Shown here: in pieces, positions 38,314 through 49,053 of the stretch
Position numbering within the stretch: the first letter of the stretch is position 1
How the letters are laid out: each line of letters begins with the position of its first letter
From: Methylobacterium sp. J-078
Lineage (GTDB): Bacteria; Pseudomonadota; Alphaproteobacteria; Rhizobiales; Beijerinckiaceae
Reading direction: 5' to 3'
NCBI RefSeq assembly: GCF_022829285.1
Contig: NZ_JAKSYI010000121.1
Span: 1 to 64,000 of the forward strand
Length of the DNA: 64,000 nucleotides
Position numbers and translations under genes: made by a program
Notes under the pieces: generated by a model
What the model saw: the letters and a program-made list of their open reading frames with translations, nothing else
The model's database searches: none
Told to the model about the DNA's origin: nothing

Positions 38314-39015
38314 TCAGCAGGCGATCCGGTCGCAGCGGCGGGTGGCGGCGACCATCCGGGCCAGCGCCTTCGGACCCGGATGGCCGAGGAGCCCGGTGTT
38401 GCCGAGGACGTAGGAGGGCGTCGCCGACAGGCCGAGATCGGCGGCCATGCGCATCTGCGCCTTGAGGGCGAGACGGACCTCCTCGCTGTCGGCGATGCTC
38501 TCGATCTCGGCCGCCGGCACGCCGAGCTTCGCGGCGGCCTGGAGGGCCCCGGGCCCGTCGATCTTGCCGGGCTTGGCGAGCAGGGTCCGATACAGGGTCC
38601 AGGCGGCGGCCGAGCCGAGCTTGCGCTGGATCGCCAGGGCGACCTTGGCGGCCTGGGCCGACTGCACCGCGAGGATCGGGTTGTTGATCAGACCGATTCG
38701 CAGGGACGGATCGCTCTCGCTGAGCGAGACCATGTCGGCCGCCGCCTTCCGGCAATACGGGCAGTTGTAGTCGAAGAACTCGTACAGGGTGGTTTCGGCC
38801 TCCGCCGGGCCGACATAGGTCACGCCGCGCAGGGCCGGGATCTCACCGACGATCTCGCCGGGCAGGCGCATGTTGGCGACGGGCCGGCCCTCGTCGTTGT
38901 CGACCTTGAATGCTTGGCCATAGCCCTGCGCCAGGGCGGTGCCGGAGAGGCCCGCGAGGCCTGCGGATGCGAGGAGGAAGCGCCGGCGGTCGAGGCCCGG
39001 TATGGCGAAACTCAT
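38314..39015 (-). CDS. DsbA family thioredoxin-fold protein, Tat-exported
   Basis: 233 residues. The N-terminus [18 protein letters not shown] then ALAQ is a Tat signal (RRRFL). The active site CPYC is at residues 85-88 in [13 protein letters not shown], and the cis-Pro loop is ATPSYVLGN. It belongs to the BdbD/Com1-like branch of the DsbA family, periplasmic, likely a disulfide oxidase or isomerase. A Tat rather than Sec signal implies export in folded form. Spaced 259 bp downstream of the atpH start on the same strand. Confidence 0.9.
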   Translation of the reverse strand: MSFAIPGLDRRRFLLASAGLAGLSGTALAQGYGQAFKVDNDEGRPVANMRLPGEIVGEIPALRGVTYVGPAEAETTLYEFFDYNCPYCRKAAADMVSLSESDPSLRIGLINNPILAVQSAQAAKVALAIQRKLGSAAAWTLYRTLLAKPGKIDGPGALQAAAKLGVPAAEIESIADSEEVRLALKAQMRMAADLGLSATPSYVLGNTGLLGHPGPKALARMVAATRRCDRIAC

Positions 39016-39085
39016 GGGGCGGCCCTGGATGCGAGGGGGAACAGCCCGGCTTCTAGACCCGCCGCCGCCGCGCCGCCAGCGCCGC

Positions 39086-39712
39086 TCAGCGCATCGAGCC
39101 CGGGCGGTCGCCCGCCGCCCAGGCCAGGGCCTGCTCCAGGCGGTCGTTGCCCCAGAACAGCTCACCGTCGTCGGTCAGGAAGGTCGGCGCACCGAAGATG
39201 CCGCGCGAGCGCGCCTCCTCGCCATTGACGCGCAGGCGGCCCTTGTTCGACTCGGCCGCGGCCTGCTTGAGGATGATCGTGCCGTCGAGGCCGAGGCCGT
39301 TCAGGAGCGCCACTACGGCGGGCGGCTCGGCGATCGACTGCCCGCGCCCGAAGGCGCTCTCGTAGACGGCCTTCGAGAAGGGCACGAGCCAATCGTAATC
39401 CATGCCGTATGTGGCCGCCCGCGTTGCGCTCAAGCTGTTCTGCGGAAAGGGGTTGGGCCGCTTGATCGTCGGCAACCCCAGCCGTGCAGCCTCCCGCTCG
39501 ACGTCGCGCCACATGTGGCGGCCCTTCGCGGCGTAGAGGTTGAACGGCGACGAGTTCCAGCCCTGCGCGGCGAAGATCGGCCCGACCAGGAAGGGCCGCC
39601 AGCGCACTTCGACTCCGGCCGTGGCCGCCAGCGCCTCGATCCGCATCGCCGCGAGGTAGGAATAGGTCGACGCGAACTCATACCAGAATTCGAGGGTCGG
39701 CTTACGCGCCAT
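39086..39712 (-). CDS. 2-hydroxychromene-2-carboxylate isomerase-like protein (DsbA superfamily)
   Basis: 208 residues, preceded by GGAG nine bases before the ATG. A thioredoxin-fold kappa-class GST-like protein: [18 protein letters not shown] holds the usual glutathione-activating Ser (Ser15) in place of CXXC, and the [26 protein letters not shown] region is the conserved C-terminal segment (quoted in parts: [18 protein letters not shown]). HCCA isomerases act in naphthalene breakdown, but chromosomal members like this one mostly have unknown substrates. Confidence 0.88.
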   Translation of the reverse strand: MARKPTLEFWYEFASTYSYLAAMRIEALAATAGVEVRWRPFLVGPIFAAQGWNSSPFNLYAAKGRHMWRDVEREAARLGLPTIKRPNPFPQNSLSATRAATYGMDYDWLVPFSKAVYESAFGRGQSIAEPPAVVALLNGLGLDGTIILKQAAAESNKGRLRVNGEEARSRGIFGAPTFLTDDGELFWGNDRLEQALAWAAGDRPGSMR

Positions 39713-39889
39713 GCGTCGAATCTCCGGTTCTCACGATGGTCCGAGTGTCGCCCGCCGGAGCGACTGCCACAAGGTGCTGCGGTGCCACGGCGACGCTCTG
39801 CGAACGCCGCGGGCGGCATGGCGGTTGCACGGTCCGGCGCTCCGCTGATAAGCCGCCGCAATCCCACTGCCAGAACCCGAGCGAGCCCG

Positions 39890-41131
<1,242 letters not shown>

Positions 41132-41151
41132 GCGATAAGGGGTCGGTCGGG

Positions 41152-41169
41152 TCCCCTCCCCGGAGGGGA
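41152..41169. terminator. Hairpin between convergent argG and NAD(P)HX dehydratase genes
   Basis: TCCCCTCC/GGAGGGGA arms (41152-41159, 41162-41169) with a very short centre, between stops at 41131 and 41175. It is flanked by near-identical copies of TAAGGGGTCGG (41136 and 41176 areas). No T-run; weak terminator. Confidence 0.45.
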
Positions 41170-41174
41170 TCCGG

Positions 41175-42071
41175 CTAAGGGGTCGGGCGGGCGAAGAATT
41201 CCCGTAGGATCCGCGGCACCTCGCCGGAGATCTCCCGAGCCAGGAAGCCCACGGGACCCACCGATTTCGCGAGGCGGGCCCCCGCTTCGCCATGAAGGAA
41301 GACACCCCATAGGGCCGCCGTCAGTGGGTCGGCGCCGCGAGCCCGGATACCGGTGACGAGGCCCGCGAGGGCGTCCCCGGAGCCGGAGGTAGCGAGGCCG
41401 ACGCTGCCGCCTCCGTAGTGCCAGTGCGTACCGTCGGGGGCGACGACCCAGCTCTCCGCCCCCTTCATCACCACGACGGCGCGCAGCATCTCAGCGGCCC
41501 GCAGCGCCGCCTTCAGAGGCTCGGCCTCCACCGCCTCGCGCTTCCAGTCGAGGAGTTGCGCCATCTCGCCCGCGTGCGGCGTGAGCACGGGTGGGGATTC
41601 GAGGGCGCGCACCGTCTCGGCATGGGCCGCGAGGCCGCAGATCGCACCGGCGTCGAGGACGTAGGCGGTCGCGTTCTGCTCCGCGAGGAGTGCGCGGACC
41701 AACGTCGTGGTGACGTCGCAGGTGTTCATGCCGGGCCCGAGCAGCACGGCATCGCAGCGCTCGGCCGCCCGGGCGATGCAGGCCGCCGCCGTCTCGGCTT
41801 CGATCTCGCCCGCATCGGTTTCGGGCAGGCCGATCACCATCGCCTCCGGGACGGCCAGGGCCATCGCCACCGCGACGGACCGGACCGAGGCGATCTTGAG
41901 CTTGCCCGCGCCCGCCCGCAGGGCCGCGACGCCGGCGAGGAAGACGGCACCCGGGACCTCCGCGCAGCCCCCGAGGACGAGCACGCTGCCGCGATCGTCC
42001 TTGCTGCCGGCGTCCGGAGTCGGAAGCGGACGCTCCGCCAAGCATGCCGCGTCGAGTTCGGTCGCGGTCAT
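41175..42071 (-). CDS. nnrD: ADP-dependent NAD(P)H-hydrate dehydratase (NnrD/CARKD)
   Basis: 298 residues from the ATG at 42071, which overlaps the stop of the phosphatase gene as ATGA. Ribokinase-like YjeF C-terminal domain only; the epimerase NnrE domain is absent. GSVLVLGGCAEVPGAVFLAG starts the domain, PGMNTCDVTTTL and PHAGEMAQLLDW follow, and SGSGDALAGLVTGI carries the catalytic Asp. It restores NAD(P)H from the hydrated form. The NnrE partner must be elsewhere. Confidence 0.9.
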   Translation of the reverse strand: MTATELDAACLAERPLPTPDAGSKDDRGSVLVLGGCAEVPGAVFLAGVAALRAGAGKLKIASVRSVAVAMALAVPEAMVIGLPETDAGEIEAETAAACIARAAERCDAVLLGPGMNTCDVTTTLVRALLAEQNATAYVLDAGAICGLAAHAETVRALESPPVLTPHAGEMAQLLDWKREAVEAEPLKAALRAAEMLRAVVVMKGAESWVVAPDGTHWHYGGGSVGLATSGSGDALAGLVTGIRARGADPLTAALWGVFLHGEAGARLAKSVGPVGFLAREISGEVPRILREFFARPTP

Positions 42072-42832
42072 CGCACGTCTTCCGTCAGCGAGGGTTCGGC
42101 GGTGACGGGGGCTCCCGCCCGCTGCACCGGGGCGACGAAATTGTAGCGCGCGAGGTGGAGGTGCCCCGTGGACCCGGCCTCGGCCCGGAACGCGTACTCG
42201 GTGACCGAGCAGTTCAGCACGTCGCCCTCGGCATCGATGCCGAGAATCTCGGCTTCGCTGAGGTTCTCGATCAGGTAGCGCAGGCAGAGCACCACCACCT
42301 GATGGGCGACGATCAGAACGCGCTTTTCGCCGTGGTGCAGGGAGACCGTATCCATCGCGCTGCGCAGGCGCAGGATGACGTCGCACCAGCTCTCGCCGCA
42401 GGTCGGCCGGTAGTAGAATTTGCCCAGGCGTGCGCGCAGTTCGGCCTGTTCCGGGTGGAGCGCCTCGATCCCCGATCGGGTCAGGCGGTCGAGGAGCCCG
42501 AGTTCCTTCTCGCGCAGACGCTCATCGACGTAGTCCTCCGGCGCGTCCGCCGCCACGCCGCCGGCTCCCCGGATGCCCGCCACGGTCTGCTGGGCCCGGC
42601 GGTAGGGCGAGGTCAGCACCACGTTCGGGCGCTCGGCCTCCGGCATCTCGGAGAACCAGCGCCCCAGTGCCTCGGCCTGCCGGCGGCCGCGCTCGCTCAA
42701 GGGAACGTCGACGTCGCGCTCCGCGATATCGATGCGCTCGGATCCGGCCTCGAGGGCCGCGTCGCGGGCGACGTTGCCGGCGCTCTCGCCGTGGCGGACG
42801 ATCCAGATCCGGCTCGGCCAGCGTTGCAGCAT
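42068..42832 (-). CDS. Histidine phosphatase family protein
   Basis: 254 residues. The phosphohistidine motif VRHGESAGN (Arg13, His14) and the second-half His in VLIVAHQVVVLCLR are present. TCGESWCDVILRLR contains the Glu/Arg region expected between them. Phosphoglycerate-mutase-like fold; the substrate is not evident. The 4-base overlap with the NAD(P)HX dehydratase gene suggests linked expression in metabolite housekeeping. Confidence 0.9.
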   Translation of the reverse strand: MLQRWPSRIWIVRHGESAGNVARDAALEAGSERIDIAERDVDVPLSERGRRQAEALGRWFSEMPEAERPNVVLTSPYRRAQQTVAGIRGAGGVAADAPEDYVDERLREKELGLLDRLTRSGIEALHPEQAELRARLGKFYYRPTCGESWCDVILRLRSAMDTVSLHHGEKRVLIVAHQVVVLCLRYLIENLSEAEILGIDAEGDVLNCSVTEYAFRAEAGSTGHLHLARYNFVAPVQRAGAPVTAEPSLTEDVR

Positions 42833-42992
42833 TCGTCAGGCCCCCGAGGATGAATGATCCTTGGTCCCAACGTTCGTCGCGGCGCCTGTGTTCGCACCCT
42901 GTGTCCTGCATCCACGCCGCATGCCCAGGGCGAGACCGTGAAAGGGCATGCGGGGCACGCGATTGGGGTGGGCGATGGCCTCGACACCCTCA

Positions 42993-44735
42993 TCAGGGCC
43001 GCGACAGCACGGAACCCAAATCGAAACTCTTGTCGGTGAAGGCGTAGGATGCCTGCAGGAAGGCACCGGCCCGATGGGTCTCGAACTTCGTCGGGCTGGC
43101 CTGGAGCAGCGGGAATTTCGTGCGCCCGGTGCCGGTCTCCATCGACCAGTATCGACCGCCGACGCCGACGCTGATCTTCTGCGTCAGGTCGTAGGACAGG
43201 AGAGCTTGAAGGAAGTACCCGCTGCCGGAACCGGATTGCGGCAACGGATTGATGCTCGCCCGCAGCCAGTGATGATCGAACCCCGAAAGGTCGACGACCA
43301 GCAGGTAGGCGGCCTCGGCGGACAGCTTCAGGCGATCGAACCGCATTTCGCCGGTCAGGCCGAGCCGCAGCGCGTGCCAATGCGCGTCCTGAGTGAACAC
43401 CTTCACGCTCGTCGGAACGGTCTGCGTGCAGAAGCTGCCCCCCACGCGCTGCGCGCACCCGAACGCATCGATGAATTCGGAGACGTACTGGTAACCGGCG
43501 AATGCCCCGAGCCTGTAGGTGTCACCGACCAGGATGTTGGCGCCCGCATCCGCCACCGCGTAGCCGATGTCACCGTCGGAGATCGTCGAGGTGGTGCGGG
43601 AGTAGGGGCGCGCGACGGGCGGGAAATCCTCGTCGGTCTGCCGGCCGGACGTCACGATGCCCGAGCCTACGAACGCTTTCGCGAACAAGCCTGTCGGGTT
43701 GTGGTCGAACCGCAGGAAGCTCTCGCTCGCATGCGCGCCGACGCTGTCATAGGTGAGGCGGGAATTCGTCTGCGCGGCATTGCCGGGTGCGCCGAGCCGA
43801 TAGCGGAACCGGCCGGTGCTATACACGTAGCGCGCGCCCGTCTCGAAAGCCCAGTCCGAGGCCGGGAGGGGCGTGTAGGCCACCGGCTCCAGCACGCTGC
43901 GGACATCGTCGAGGAGACCCAGGCCCGGGATACCGCTGCCGAACCGGTAATTGAGGCCGACCCGGCCGAGAAAGCCCCGCGTGGCGATGGTGCCGCCATA
44001 GCGTGCGCCGCCCAGGGTCGCCCGGTCGTAGACCGTGCGCTCACCGAGGTCGTAGTAGAGCCCTTCCGCCTTGACCGAGAGATGCGGGCTGATCGCGTAC
44101 TCGGCGCCACCACCGGCCGCGTAGCCGAGGCGAAACCCACCGAGCAGCCCTCGCGCCTGAAACGTATCGTTTCCAAAGGCCGTATCGACATCGATGCGGA
44201 CCTGGCCATAGGCGGCGCCGCCCGTGCCGTAGAGGTAGAGGCGGTCGAACGCGTACCCCACCTTGCCACGCACGGTCCCGAGCCCGTCGAGGCGCTGGCC
44301 CAGATGGTAGGTCGCGCCTTCGTTGAAGGCCGTCGGGACGATGGGGAAGAACCCCTCGCTCTCGCCATATCCCCGCAGACGGGTCGCTTGGTAATCGGCG
44401 GCGAGGCCGAAAACCGGGCCGGTGCCCGGTGCCAACTGGATATTGTAGCCGATCTCGCTGCCCGCGGAGAGGTCGTCGGCCCGGGGCCGCGGCGAGAGTG
44501 CGGGAAACGGTGCGCAGCCCGGCCCGTTGATGACGCTGCGGGGACCGATACAGGTCTGCGTGCCGCTCGCCCCCAAGGAGCCGTAACCGAGGAAGAGGCC
44601 GGCGTAGAAGCCGGTCCAGGTGAAGGCCGGCGCGCCGATCTCAGCGACCGCCGGCGGTGGCGTGCGCTGAGCGAGATCCGCTGCGGCGGCGTAGGCGAGG
44701 CCGAGCATGGGAACAGCGAGAAGGACGGACCGCAC
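42993..44735 (-). CDS. Outer-membrane protein: Omp25-like barrel fused to omptin-like barrel
   Basis: 580 residues with a Sec signal (1-19). Residues about 38-265 form an Omp25/31-type porin-like barrel: FTWTGFYAGLFLGYG is the family's first strand, and GRVGLNYRFG reads as its closing strand. Residues about 294-580 resemble an omptin: SRLTYDSVGAHASESFLRFD, TDEDFPP, YRLGAFAGYQYVSEF, LRLGLTGEMRFDRLKLSAEA, with final strand AFLQASYAF. Omptin proteases use two acidic/His pairs; here Asp368/Asp370 (TDEDF) and Asp487/His489 (FDHHW) fall where OmpT has Asp83/Asp85 and Asp210/His212. So the second barrel could be an active surface protease. Two full barrels in one chain is unusual. A possible 8 bp terminator hairpin lies at 42919-42951. 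Confidence 0.82.
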   Translation of the reverse strand: MRSVLLAVPMLGLAYAAAADLAQRTPPPAVAEIGAPAFTWTGFYAGLFLGYGSLGASGTQTCIGPRSVINGPGCAPFPALSPRPRADDLSAGSEIGYNIQLAPGTGPVFGLAADYQATRLRGYGESEGFFPIVPTAFNEGATYHLGQRLDGLGTVRGKVGYAFDRLYLYGTGGAAYGQVRIDVDTAFGNDTFQARGLLGGFRLGYAAGGGAEYAISPHLSVKAEGLYYDLGERTVYDRATLGGARYGGTIATRGFLGRVGLNYRFGSGIPGLGLLDDVRSVLEPVAYTPLPASDWAFETGARYVYSTGRFRYRLGAPGNAAQTNSRLTYDSVGAHASESFLRFDHNPTGLFAKAFVGSGIVTSGRQTDEDFPPVARPYSRTTSTISDGDIGYAVADAGANILVGDTYRLGAFAGYQYVSEFIDAFGCAQRVGGSFCTQTVPTSVKVFTQDAHWHALRLGLTGEMRFDRLKLSAEAAYLLVVDLSGFDHHWLRASINPLPQSGSGSGYFLQALLSYDLTQKISVGVGGRYWSMETGTGRTKFPLLQASPTKFETHRAGAFLQASYAFTDKSFDLGSVLSRP

Positions 44736-44964
44736 GGGGGACTACTCCGGAAACTGCCGCCCGCACTGTCACGCAGGATTAGCGCCCCGTCTGTGGCCGC
44801 GCAGTCACGCACTTCCGGTACGAGTTGAAGGATTCGCGATGCGCTGGGGCATCGACGTTCAGGACAGACCCGATGACGTCATCGTGACGGATTAGAACCT
44901 CGTCGGCCGCGCGGCGAGGCCCTGTTCTGAGGGTCGATGCGCGCTGAGAACGCGGGCGTGCGAA

Positions 44965-45531
44965 TCAGGCCGGCCGCCAGCCCGCCGCTGTCCGGGCGAA
45001 GTCGCCCGGCCCGAGATCCCCGTAGCGCAGGAAGATCTGCAGCACCGGCTGCATCTCGCGGTGCTCGGCCGGCAGATCGGCTCCCGGGCCATAGGGAGCC
45101 TGGGTGTCCACCGCCGGAACGTCGCGGGCGGCGTCCCAGCGAATCGCCAGGGCTTGGACGCGGGCGACCTGCTCGGCCGTCACGTCGAAGGTGACGTGCT
45201 CGGGCGTCTCGCCGGTGGTCTCGTCGCGAAAGACGTCGCCGACATCGTCGGAGGCCAGCTTGGCCAGGGTGTTGTGGTAGGCGTAGCGCCCCGGCTTGAG
45301 GACGGCATTGGCGGTGAACACCGCGAGGGCGTCGCCGAGCGCGCGGTGCTCCTCGTCCGCGCCGTCGTCGTCGCCGGTGACGTTGAAGATGTCGCCGTCG
45401 CGGTCGGTGCTGCCGTAGGGCGCATCCGGATGGACGATGGGTGCGCCGACACCTTCGGAATTCCAGGCCACCACCATCCGGCGGATCAGCGCGATGCGCT
45501 CCAGGGTGAGTTCGAAGGTCGGCTGGGTCAT
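44965..45531 (-). CDS. Protein of unknown function with internal duplication
   Basis: 188 residues, no signal peptide, strongly acidic in the middle. Residues 5-43 and 114-152 are related: both run F-x-x-T-x-E-x-(I/V)-A-x-(I/V) then a Val/Ile-Ala-(Trp/Ile)-W-(N/D) segment and end in (D/Q)APYG, with APYG at 37-40 and 145-148. Each copy precedes a stretch rich in Asp and Glu. I know no named family for this. It stands between the outer-membrane fusion gene and mtgA, all on the minus strand, without overlaps. Coding use looks genuine: long frame, clean ends, and the repeat is preserved. Confidence 0.75.
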   Translation of the reverse strand: MTQPTFELTLERIALIRRMVVAWNSEGVGAPIVHPDAPYGSTDRDGDIFNVTGDDDGADEEHRALGDALAVFTANAVLKPGRYAYHNTLAKLASDDVGDVFRDETTGETPEHVTFDVTAEQVARVQALAIRWDAARDVPAVDTQAPYGPGADLPAEHREMQPVLQIFLRYGDLGPGDFARTAAGWRPA

Positions 45532-45636
45532 CGTCGGTCTTTCGCCCGTAGGGCCGCGCGGGTCCGTGCTGGTCGCCGGGAGTTCGTGGTCGTTGGCAGG
45601 TCTGGGGCGGCAGGTAGCCGATCCCTTTCCCCGGGG

Positions 45637-46335
45637 CTACCGTTTCAGGCAGCCCATGAGACCCAAGACGCCGTTCATCCGTGCCTGGATGCGGGCGGCC
45701 TGGGCGCGCACGCCGCGCGACGGCAGGGCGGGATTGCGCAGGATCGGGTTCGGCAGGACGGCCGCGAGCAGCGCCGCCTCGCCCCGCGTGAGCGTGCGGG
45801 CCGGCTTGCCGAACCAGCGCTGCGCCGCGGCCTCCGCGCCGAACACGCCATCTCCCCACTCGGCGATGTTGAGGTAGATCTCCATCGTGCGGGGCTTGCC
45901 CCAGAGGGTGTCGGCCACGAGCGCCAGGGGGATCTCCAGGGCCTTGCGGATCACCGAGCGGCCCGGCCACAGGAAGACGTTCTTCACCGTCTGCATCGGG
46001 ATCGTCGAAGCGCCGCGGCTCGGGCCCTCCTCGTCGTCGACAACATCGCGCAGGGCGCCCCAATCCACGCCGTCATGCAGGCAGTAGCGCTGGTCCTCGG
46101 AGGCGACGACCGCCTGGATCAGGTAGGGCGAGATCCCGTCGAGGCCGACGACCTGCCGGTCGACGGACTTCAGCGTCAACCATCGCCCGAGCATCAGGGT
46201 TGAGGGCGGGGTCAGCGCACTATAGACGAGCGCGAGCGACAACAAGAGGACGAGGCCGATGACGGGGAGGAGCAGGAGGCGATTGACGATCCACCGCACG
46301 CCCCGAGTCCGCGTCCGGCCGGATGCACTGCGCAT
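45637..46335 (-). CDS. mtgA: Monofunctional biosynthetic peptidoglycan transglycosylase
   Basis: 232 residues, single N-terminal membrane anchor (about 15-40), then a GT51 glycosyltransferase domain facing the periplasm. Catalytic Glu80 is in VASEDQRYCLHDGVDW; GASTIPMQTVKNVFLW and RSVIRKALE follow in the expected order (family GxSTxxQQxxKN; here the first Gln is Met). No penicillin-binding domain, so the enzyme only polymerises glycan from lipid II. Confidence 0.94.
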   Translation of the reverse strand: MRSASGRTRTRGVRWIVNRLLLLPVIGLVLLLSLALVYSALTPPSTLMLGRWLTLKSVDRQVVGLDGISPYLIQAVVASEDQRYCLHDGVDWGALRDVVDDEEGPSRGASTIPMQTVKNVFLWPGRSVIRKALEIPLALVADTLWGKPRTMEIYLNIAEWGDGVFGAEAAAQRWFGKPARTLTRGEAALLAAVLPNPILRNPALPSRGVRAQAARIQARMNGVLGLMGCLKR

Positions 46336-46452
46336 CGGCAGCGGGCGCTCCGAAACCTGTCGCAGCGGCCGCTCCGCGCTGTCTCGCCCGTCCTGAATTC
46401 GAACCTCCCTCGCCCGCGACCCGAAGACGTCTGACCGAAGGCCCGACCGAAC

Positions 46453-47415
46453 ATGACCTCAACGCAAGGATCCCACGCTTCGGTCAAGGCGGATGCCCCG
46501 GTCGACGCGTTTTCCCACAGGCTTGCCACGGTCGCCGACACGGTGGAGGCCTACCTCGCTGAGCGGCTGAGCCCCGAGACCCAGGCCGGCGAGATCACCC
46601 GGCCGGTGCGCCTGATGGAGGCGATGCGTCATGCCGTGCTCGGCGGCGGCAAGCGCCTGCGCCCGTTCCTCGCCATTGAGACCGCCCGGATGCTCGGCGG
46701 CGCCGAGACCGGCGCCCTCGCGGCCGGCTCGGCCATCGAGTTGGTGCACTGCTATTCCCTCGTCCACGACGACATGCCGGCCATGGACGACGACGACATG
46801 CGCCGTGGCAAGCCGACCGTGCACAAGGCCTACGACGAGGCCACCGCGATTCTCGTCGGCGACGCGCTCCAGACCCTGGCCTTCGAGATCCTGGCCGATG
46901 CCGCCTGGCAGCCCGACCCGGCGATCCGTGCCGACCTCGTGCTCGGCCTCGCCAAGGCCTCGGGCCTCGGCGGCATGGTGGGCGGCCAGCTCCTCGATCT
47001 CGGCGCCGAGGGCCGCTTCGGCCCGGTGTCGCTCGGCGTCGACGACACCTTGCAGATGCAGGCGATGAAGACGGGTGCGATCCTGGCATTCTCGGTCGAG
47101 GCCGGCGCGATCGTCGGCGGCGCGACGCCGGACCAGCGCAAGGCGCTCCTGCGCTACGGCCACGCGCTGGGCCAGGCCTTCCAGATCGCCGACGACATCC
47201 TCGACCGCGAAGCCTCGTCCGAGGCCATGGGCAAGGCTACCGGCAAGGACAAGGATGCCGGCAAGGCGACTTTGGTCGACCGGCTCGGCCTCGATGGCGC
47301 CCGCGCCGAGTGCGACCGCCTCGTCGGCGTCTGCGAGGAGGCGGTGGCGGCCTGGGGCGACAAGGCCGAGACCCTGCGGCAGGCGGCGCGGTTTACGGTG
47401 GCGCGCAAGGTCTGA
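46453..47415 (+). CDS. ispA: Polyprenyl synthetase, farnesyl/geranyl diphosphate synthase type
   Basis: Soluble all-alpha prenyltransferase, 320 residues. The first Asp-rich motif reads HDDMPAMDDDDMRRGKP and the second DDILDREASS, with GGGKRLRP before them. The two extra residues in the first motif mark short-chain bacterial FPP synthases. Makes C15 (or C10/C20) diphosphate for ubiquinone, hopanoid and carotenoid pathways, which are prominent in methylobacteria; chain length is inferred. Divergent from mtgA, with leuB 53 bp downstream. Confidence 0.93.
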   Translation: MTSTQGSHASVKADAPVDAFSHRLATVADTVEAYLAERLSPETQAGEITRPVRLMEAMRHAVLGGGKRLRPFLAIETARMLGGAETGALAAGSAIELVHCYSLVHDDMPAMDDDDMRRGKPTVHKAYDEATAILVGDALQTLAFEILADAAWQPDPAIRADLVLGLAKASGLGGMVGGQLLDLGAEGRFGPVSLGVDDTLQMQAMKTGAILAFSVEAGAIVGGATPDQRKALLRYGHALGQAFQIADDILDREASSEAMGKATGKDKDAGKATLVDRLGLDGARAECDRLVGVCEEAVAAWGDKAETLRQAARFTVARKV

Positions 47416-47468
47416 CGGCGGATCGAACGCACCCGTCCTTCGAAGAAAACTGATCGCGAGTTGATGTC

Positions 47469-48572
47469 ATGACCTCCTACAAGCTCCTGCTCCTGCCCGG
47501 CGACGGCATCGGCCCCGAGGTCATGGCGGAAGTCGAGAAGGTGATCGGCGCCCTGGACGCGCTGGGTCTCGCCCGCTTCGAGATCGAGCGCGATCTCGTC
47601 GGCGGCAGCGCCATCGACGCCCACGGGAAGCCCCTCACCGACGAGGCTCTGGCTCGGGCCGATGCCGCCGACGCCATCCTGCTCGGCGCGGTCGGCGGCC
47701 CGAAATGGGCGGATGTCGCCTACGAGATCCGGCCGGAGGCGGGCCTCCTGCGCCTGCGCAAGGATCTCGGCCTGTTCGCCAACCTGCGCCCGGCGATCTG
47801 CTACCCGGCGCTCGCCGACGCCTCCGCCCTGAAGCGCGAGCTGGTCGAGGGCCTCGACATCATGATCGTGCGCGAGCTCACCGGCGGCGTCTATTTCGGC
47901 GAGCCGAAGGAGATCACCACCCTGCCCGACGGCTCGAAGCGCGCCGTCGACACGCAGGTCTACACGACGGCCGAGATCGAGCGGATCGCCCACGTCGCCT
48001 TCGACCTCGCGCGCAAGCGCTCGGGCCGGGTCGCCTCGGCCGAGAAGCACAACGTGATGAAGTCCGGCGTGCTCTGGAAGGAGGTCGTCACCAAGGTCCA
48101 CGCGGATTACAGCGACGTCACCCTGGAGCACGTGCTCGCCGACAACTGCGCCATGCAACTGGTGCGCCGGCCCAAGCAGTACGACGTCCTCGTCACGGAC
48201 AACCTGTTCGGCGACGTGCTCTCGGACGTGGCCGCGATGCTCACCGGATCGCTCGGCATGCTGCCCTCCGCGTCGCTGGGCGCCGTCGACGCCAAGGGCA
48301 GCCGTAAGGCCCTCTACGAGCCCGTCCACGGTTCAGCGCCGGACATCGCTGGCAAGGGCTACGCGAACCCGATCGCGATGATCGGCTCGCTCGCCATGTG
48401 CCTGCGCTACTCCTTCGGTCTCGGCGAGGCCGCAGACCTGCTGGAGTCCGCCGTCACCCGCACCCTCGCCTCCGGCGCCCGTACACGGGACATCGCCGCC
48501 GAGGGCATTACCCCGATCAGCACGTCCGAGATGGGCGACGCGATCATCCGCGAACTGAAGCACGCCGCTTGA
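47469..48572 (+). CDS. leuB: 3-isopropylmalate dehydrogenase
   Basis: 367 residues. Oxidative decarboxylase of leucine synthesis, NAD-dependent and Mg-dependent. [12 protein letters not shown] is the N-terminal signature, [15 protein letters not shown] carries the Tyr that acts as acid, and [20 protein letters not shown] is the family signature with metal-binding Asp residues. [16 protein letters not shown] is the coenzyme loop; its Ala-Pro-Asp-Ile pattern fits NAD preference. Confidence 0.98.
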   Translation: MTSYKLLLLPGDGIGPEVMAEVEKVIGALDALGLARFEIERDLVGGSAIDAHGKPLTDEALARADAADAILLGAVGGPKWADVAYEIRPEAGLLRLRKDLGLFANLRPAICYPALADASALKRELVEGLDIMIVRELTGGVYFGEPKEITTLPDGSKRAVDTQVYTTAEIERIAHVAFDLARKRSGRVASAEKHNVMKSGVLWKEVVTKVHADYSDVTLEHVLADNCAMQLVRRPKQYDVLVTDNLFGDVLSDVAAMLTGSLGMLPSASLGAVDAKGSRKALYEPVHGSAPDIAGKGYANPIAMIGSLAMCLRYSFGLGEAADLLESAVTRTLASGARTRDIAAEGITPISTSEMGDAIIRELKHAA

Positions 48573-48598
48573 GCGGCGCGCCCTAGACGCAAACGAAA

Positions 48599-48620
48599 AC
48601 GGGCCCCACGAGGGGCCCGT
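48599..48620 (-). terminator. Terminator between leuB and the exported-protein gene
   Basis: ACGGGCCCC/GGGGCCCGT, 9 bp arms (48599-48607 and 48612-48620), loop ACGA. On the minus strand it is followed by TTTTCG, so it best serves the minus-strand gene ending at 48646 but should also act on leuB. Confidence 0.85.
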
Positions 48621-48645
48621 CGCATATCCAGCCGTGAGGTCGGAC

Positions 48646-49053
48646 TTAGTAGGGGTTGCCGAAGCGCGAGACGTAAGAGGTCGGGTCAATCGCGTCGACG
48701 GCCGAGAAGTCGACGTTGCGGATCGCGCTCGAACGGGCGCCGATGAACGGGCCGTTGGTAATCGGATCGGGCAGGATGCCGCCGCCGAAGCGATCGTTGC
48801 GGCCGTAGGGCGGCGAATTCAGGTAGCTCGCCGTGATGAAGTGCGGGTTCGTCGCCGGGTTGCCGACCGAACCATTGTTCGCCTCCACCACGTTGCCGGC
48901 GTCGAGCCAGCTGCGCGGACGGATGCGGATCGGCAGGGGCTGGCTCACGCGGTAGCCGGCCGGCGCATAGCGCCCTTGAGCCTCGGCTGCGGTGTTCGCG
49001 CCGACGGCTGCGAGAGTGAGAGCGCCCATCAGGGCAATCGAGACAGAGCGCAT
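48646..49053 (-). CDS. Small exported protein of unknown function
   Basis: 135 residues with a clear Sec signal (1-25, ending AAEAQ) and a GAAGG ribosome site seven bases upstream. The mature part is rich in Asn, Pro and Tyr (NPHFITASYLNSPPYGRND, SRFGNPY) and has no Cys, suggesting a flexible periplasmic or surface protein. I do not recognise the family. Single gene with its own terminator. Confidence 0.8.
   Translation of the reverse strand: MRSVSIALMGALTLAAVGANTAAEAQGRYAPAGYRVSQPLPIRIRPRSWLDAGNVVEANNGSVGNPATNPHFITASYLNSPPYGRNDRFGGGILPDPITNGPFIGARSSAIRNVDFSAVDAIDPTSYVSRFGNPY

Noticed and set aside
44871-44884. Palindrome CGATGACGTCATCG in the gap upstream of the outer-membrane fusion gene
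   Set aside because: Perfect 14 bp palindrome, but it lies about 140 bp upstream of the start with no second copy or promoter-like context; chance cannot be excluded, so it is not listed as a site.
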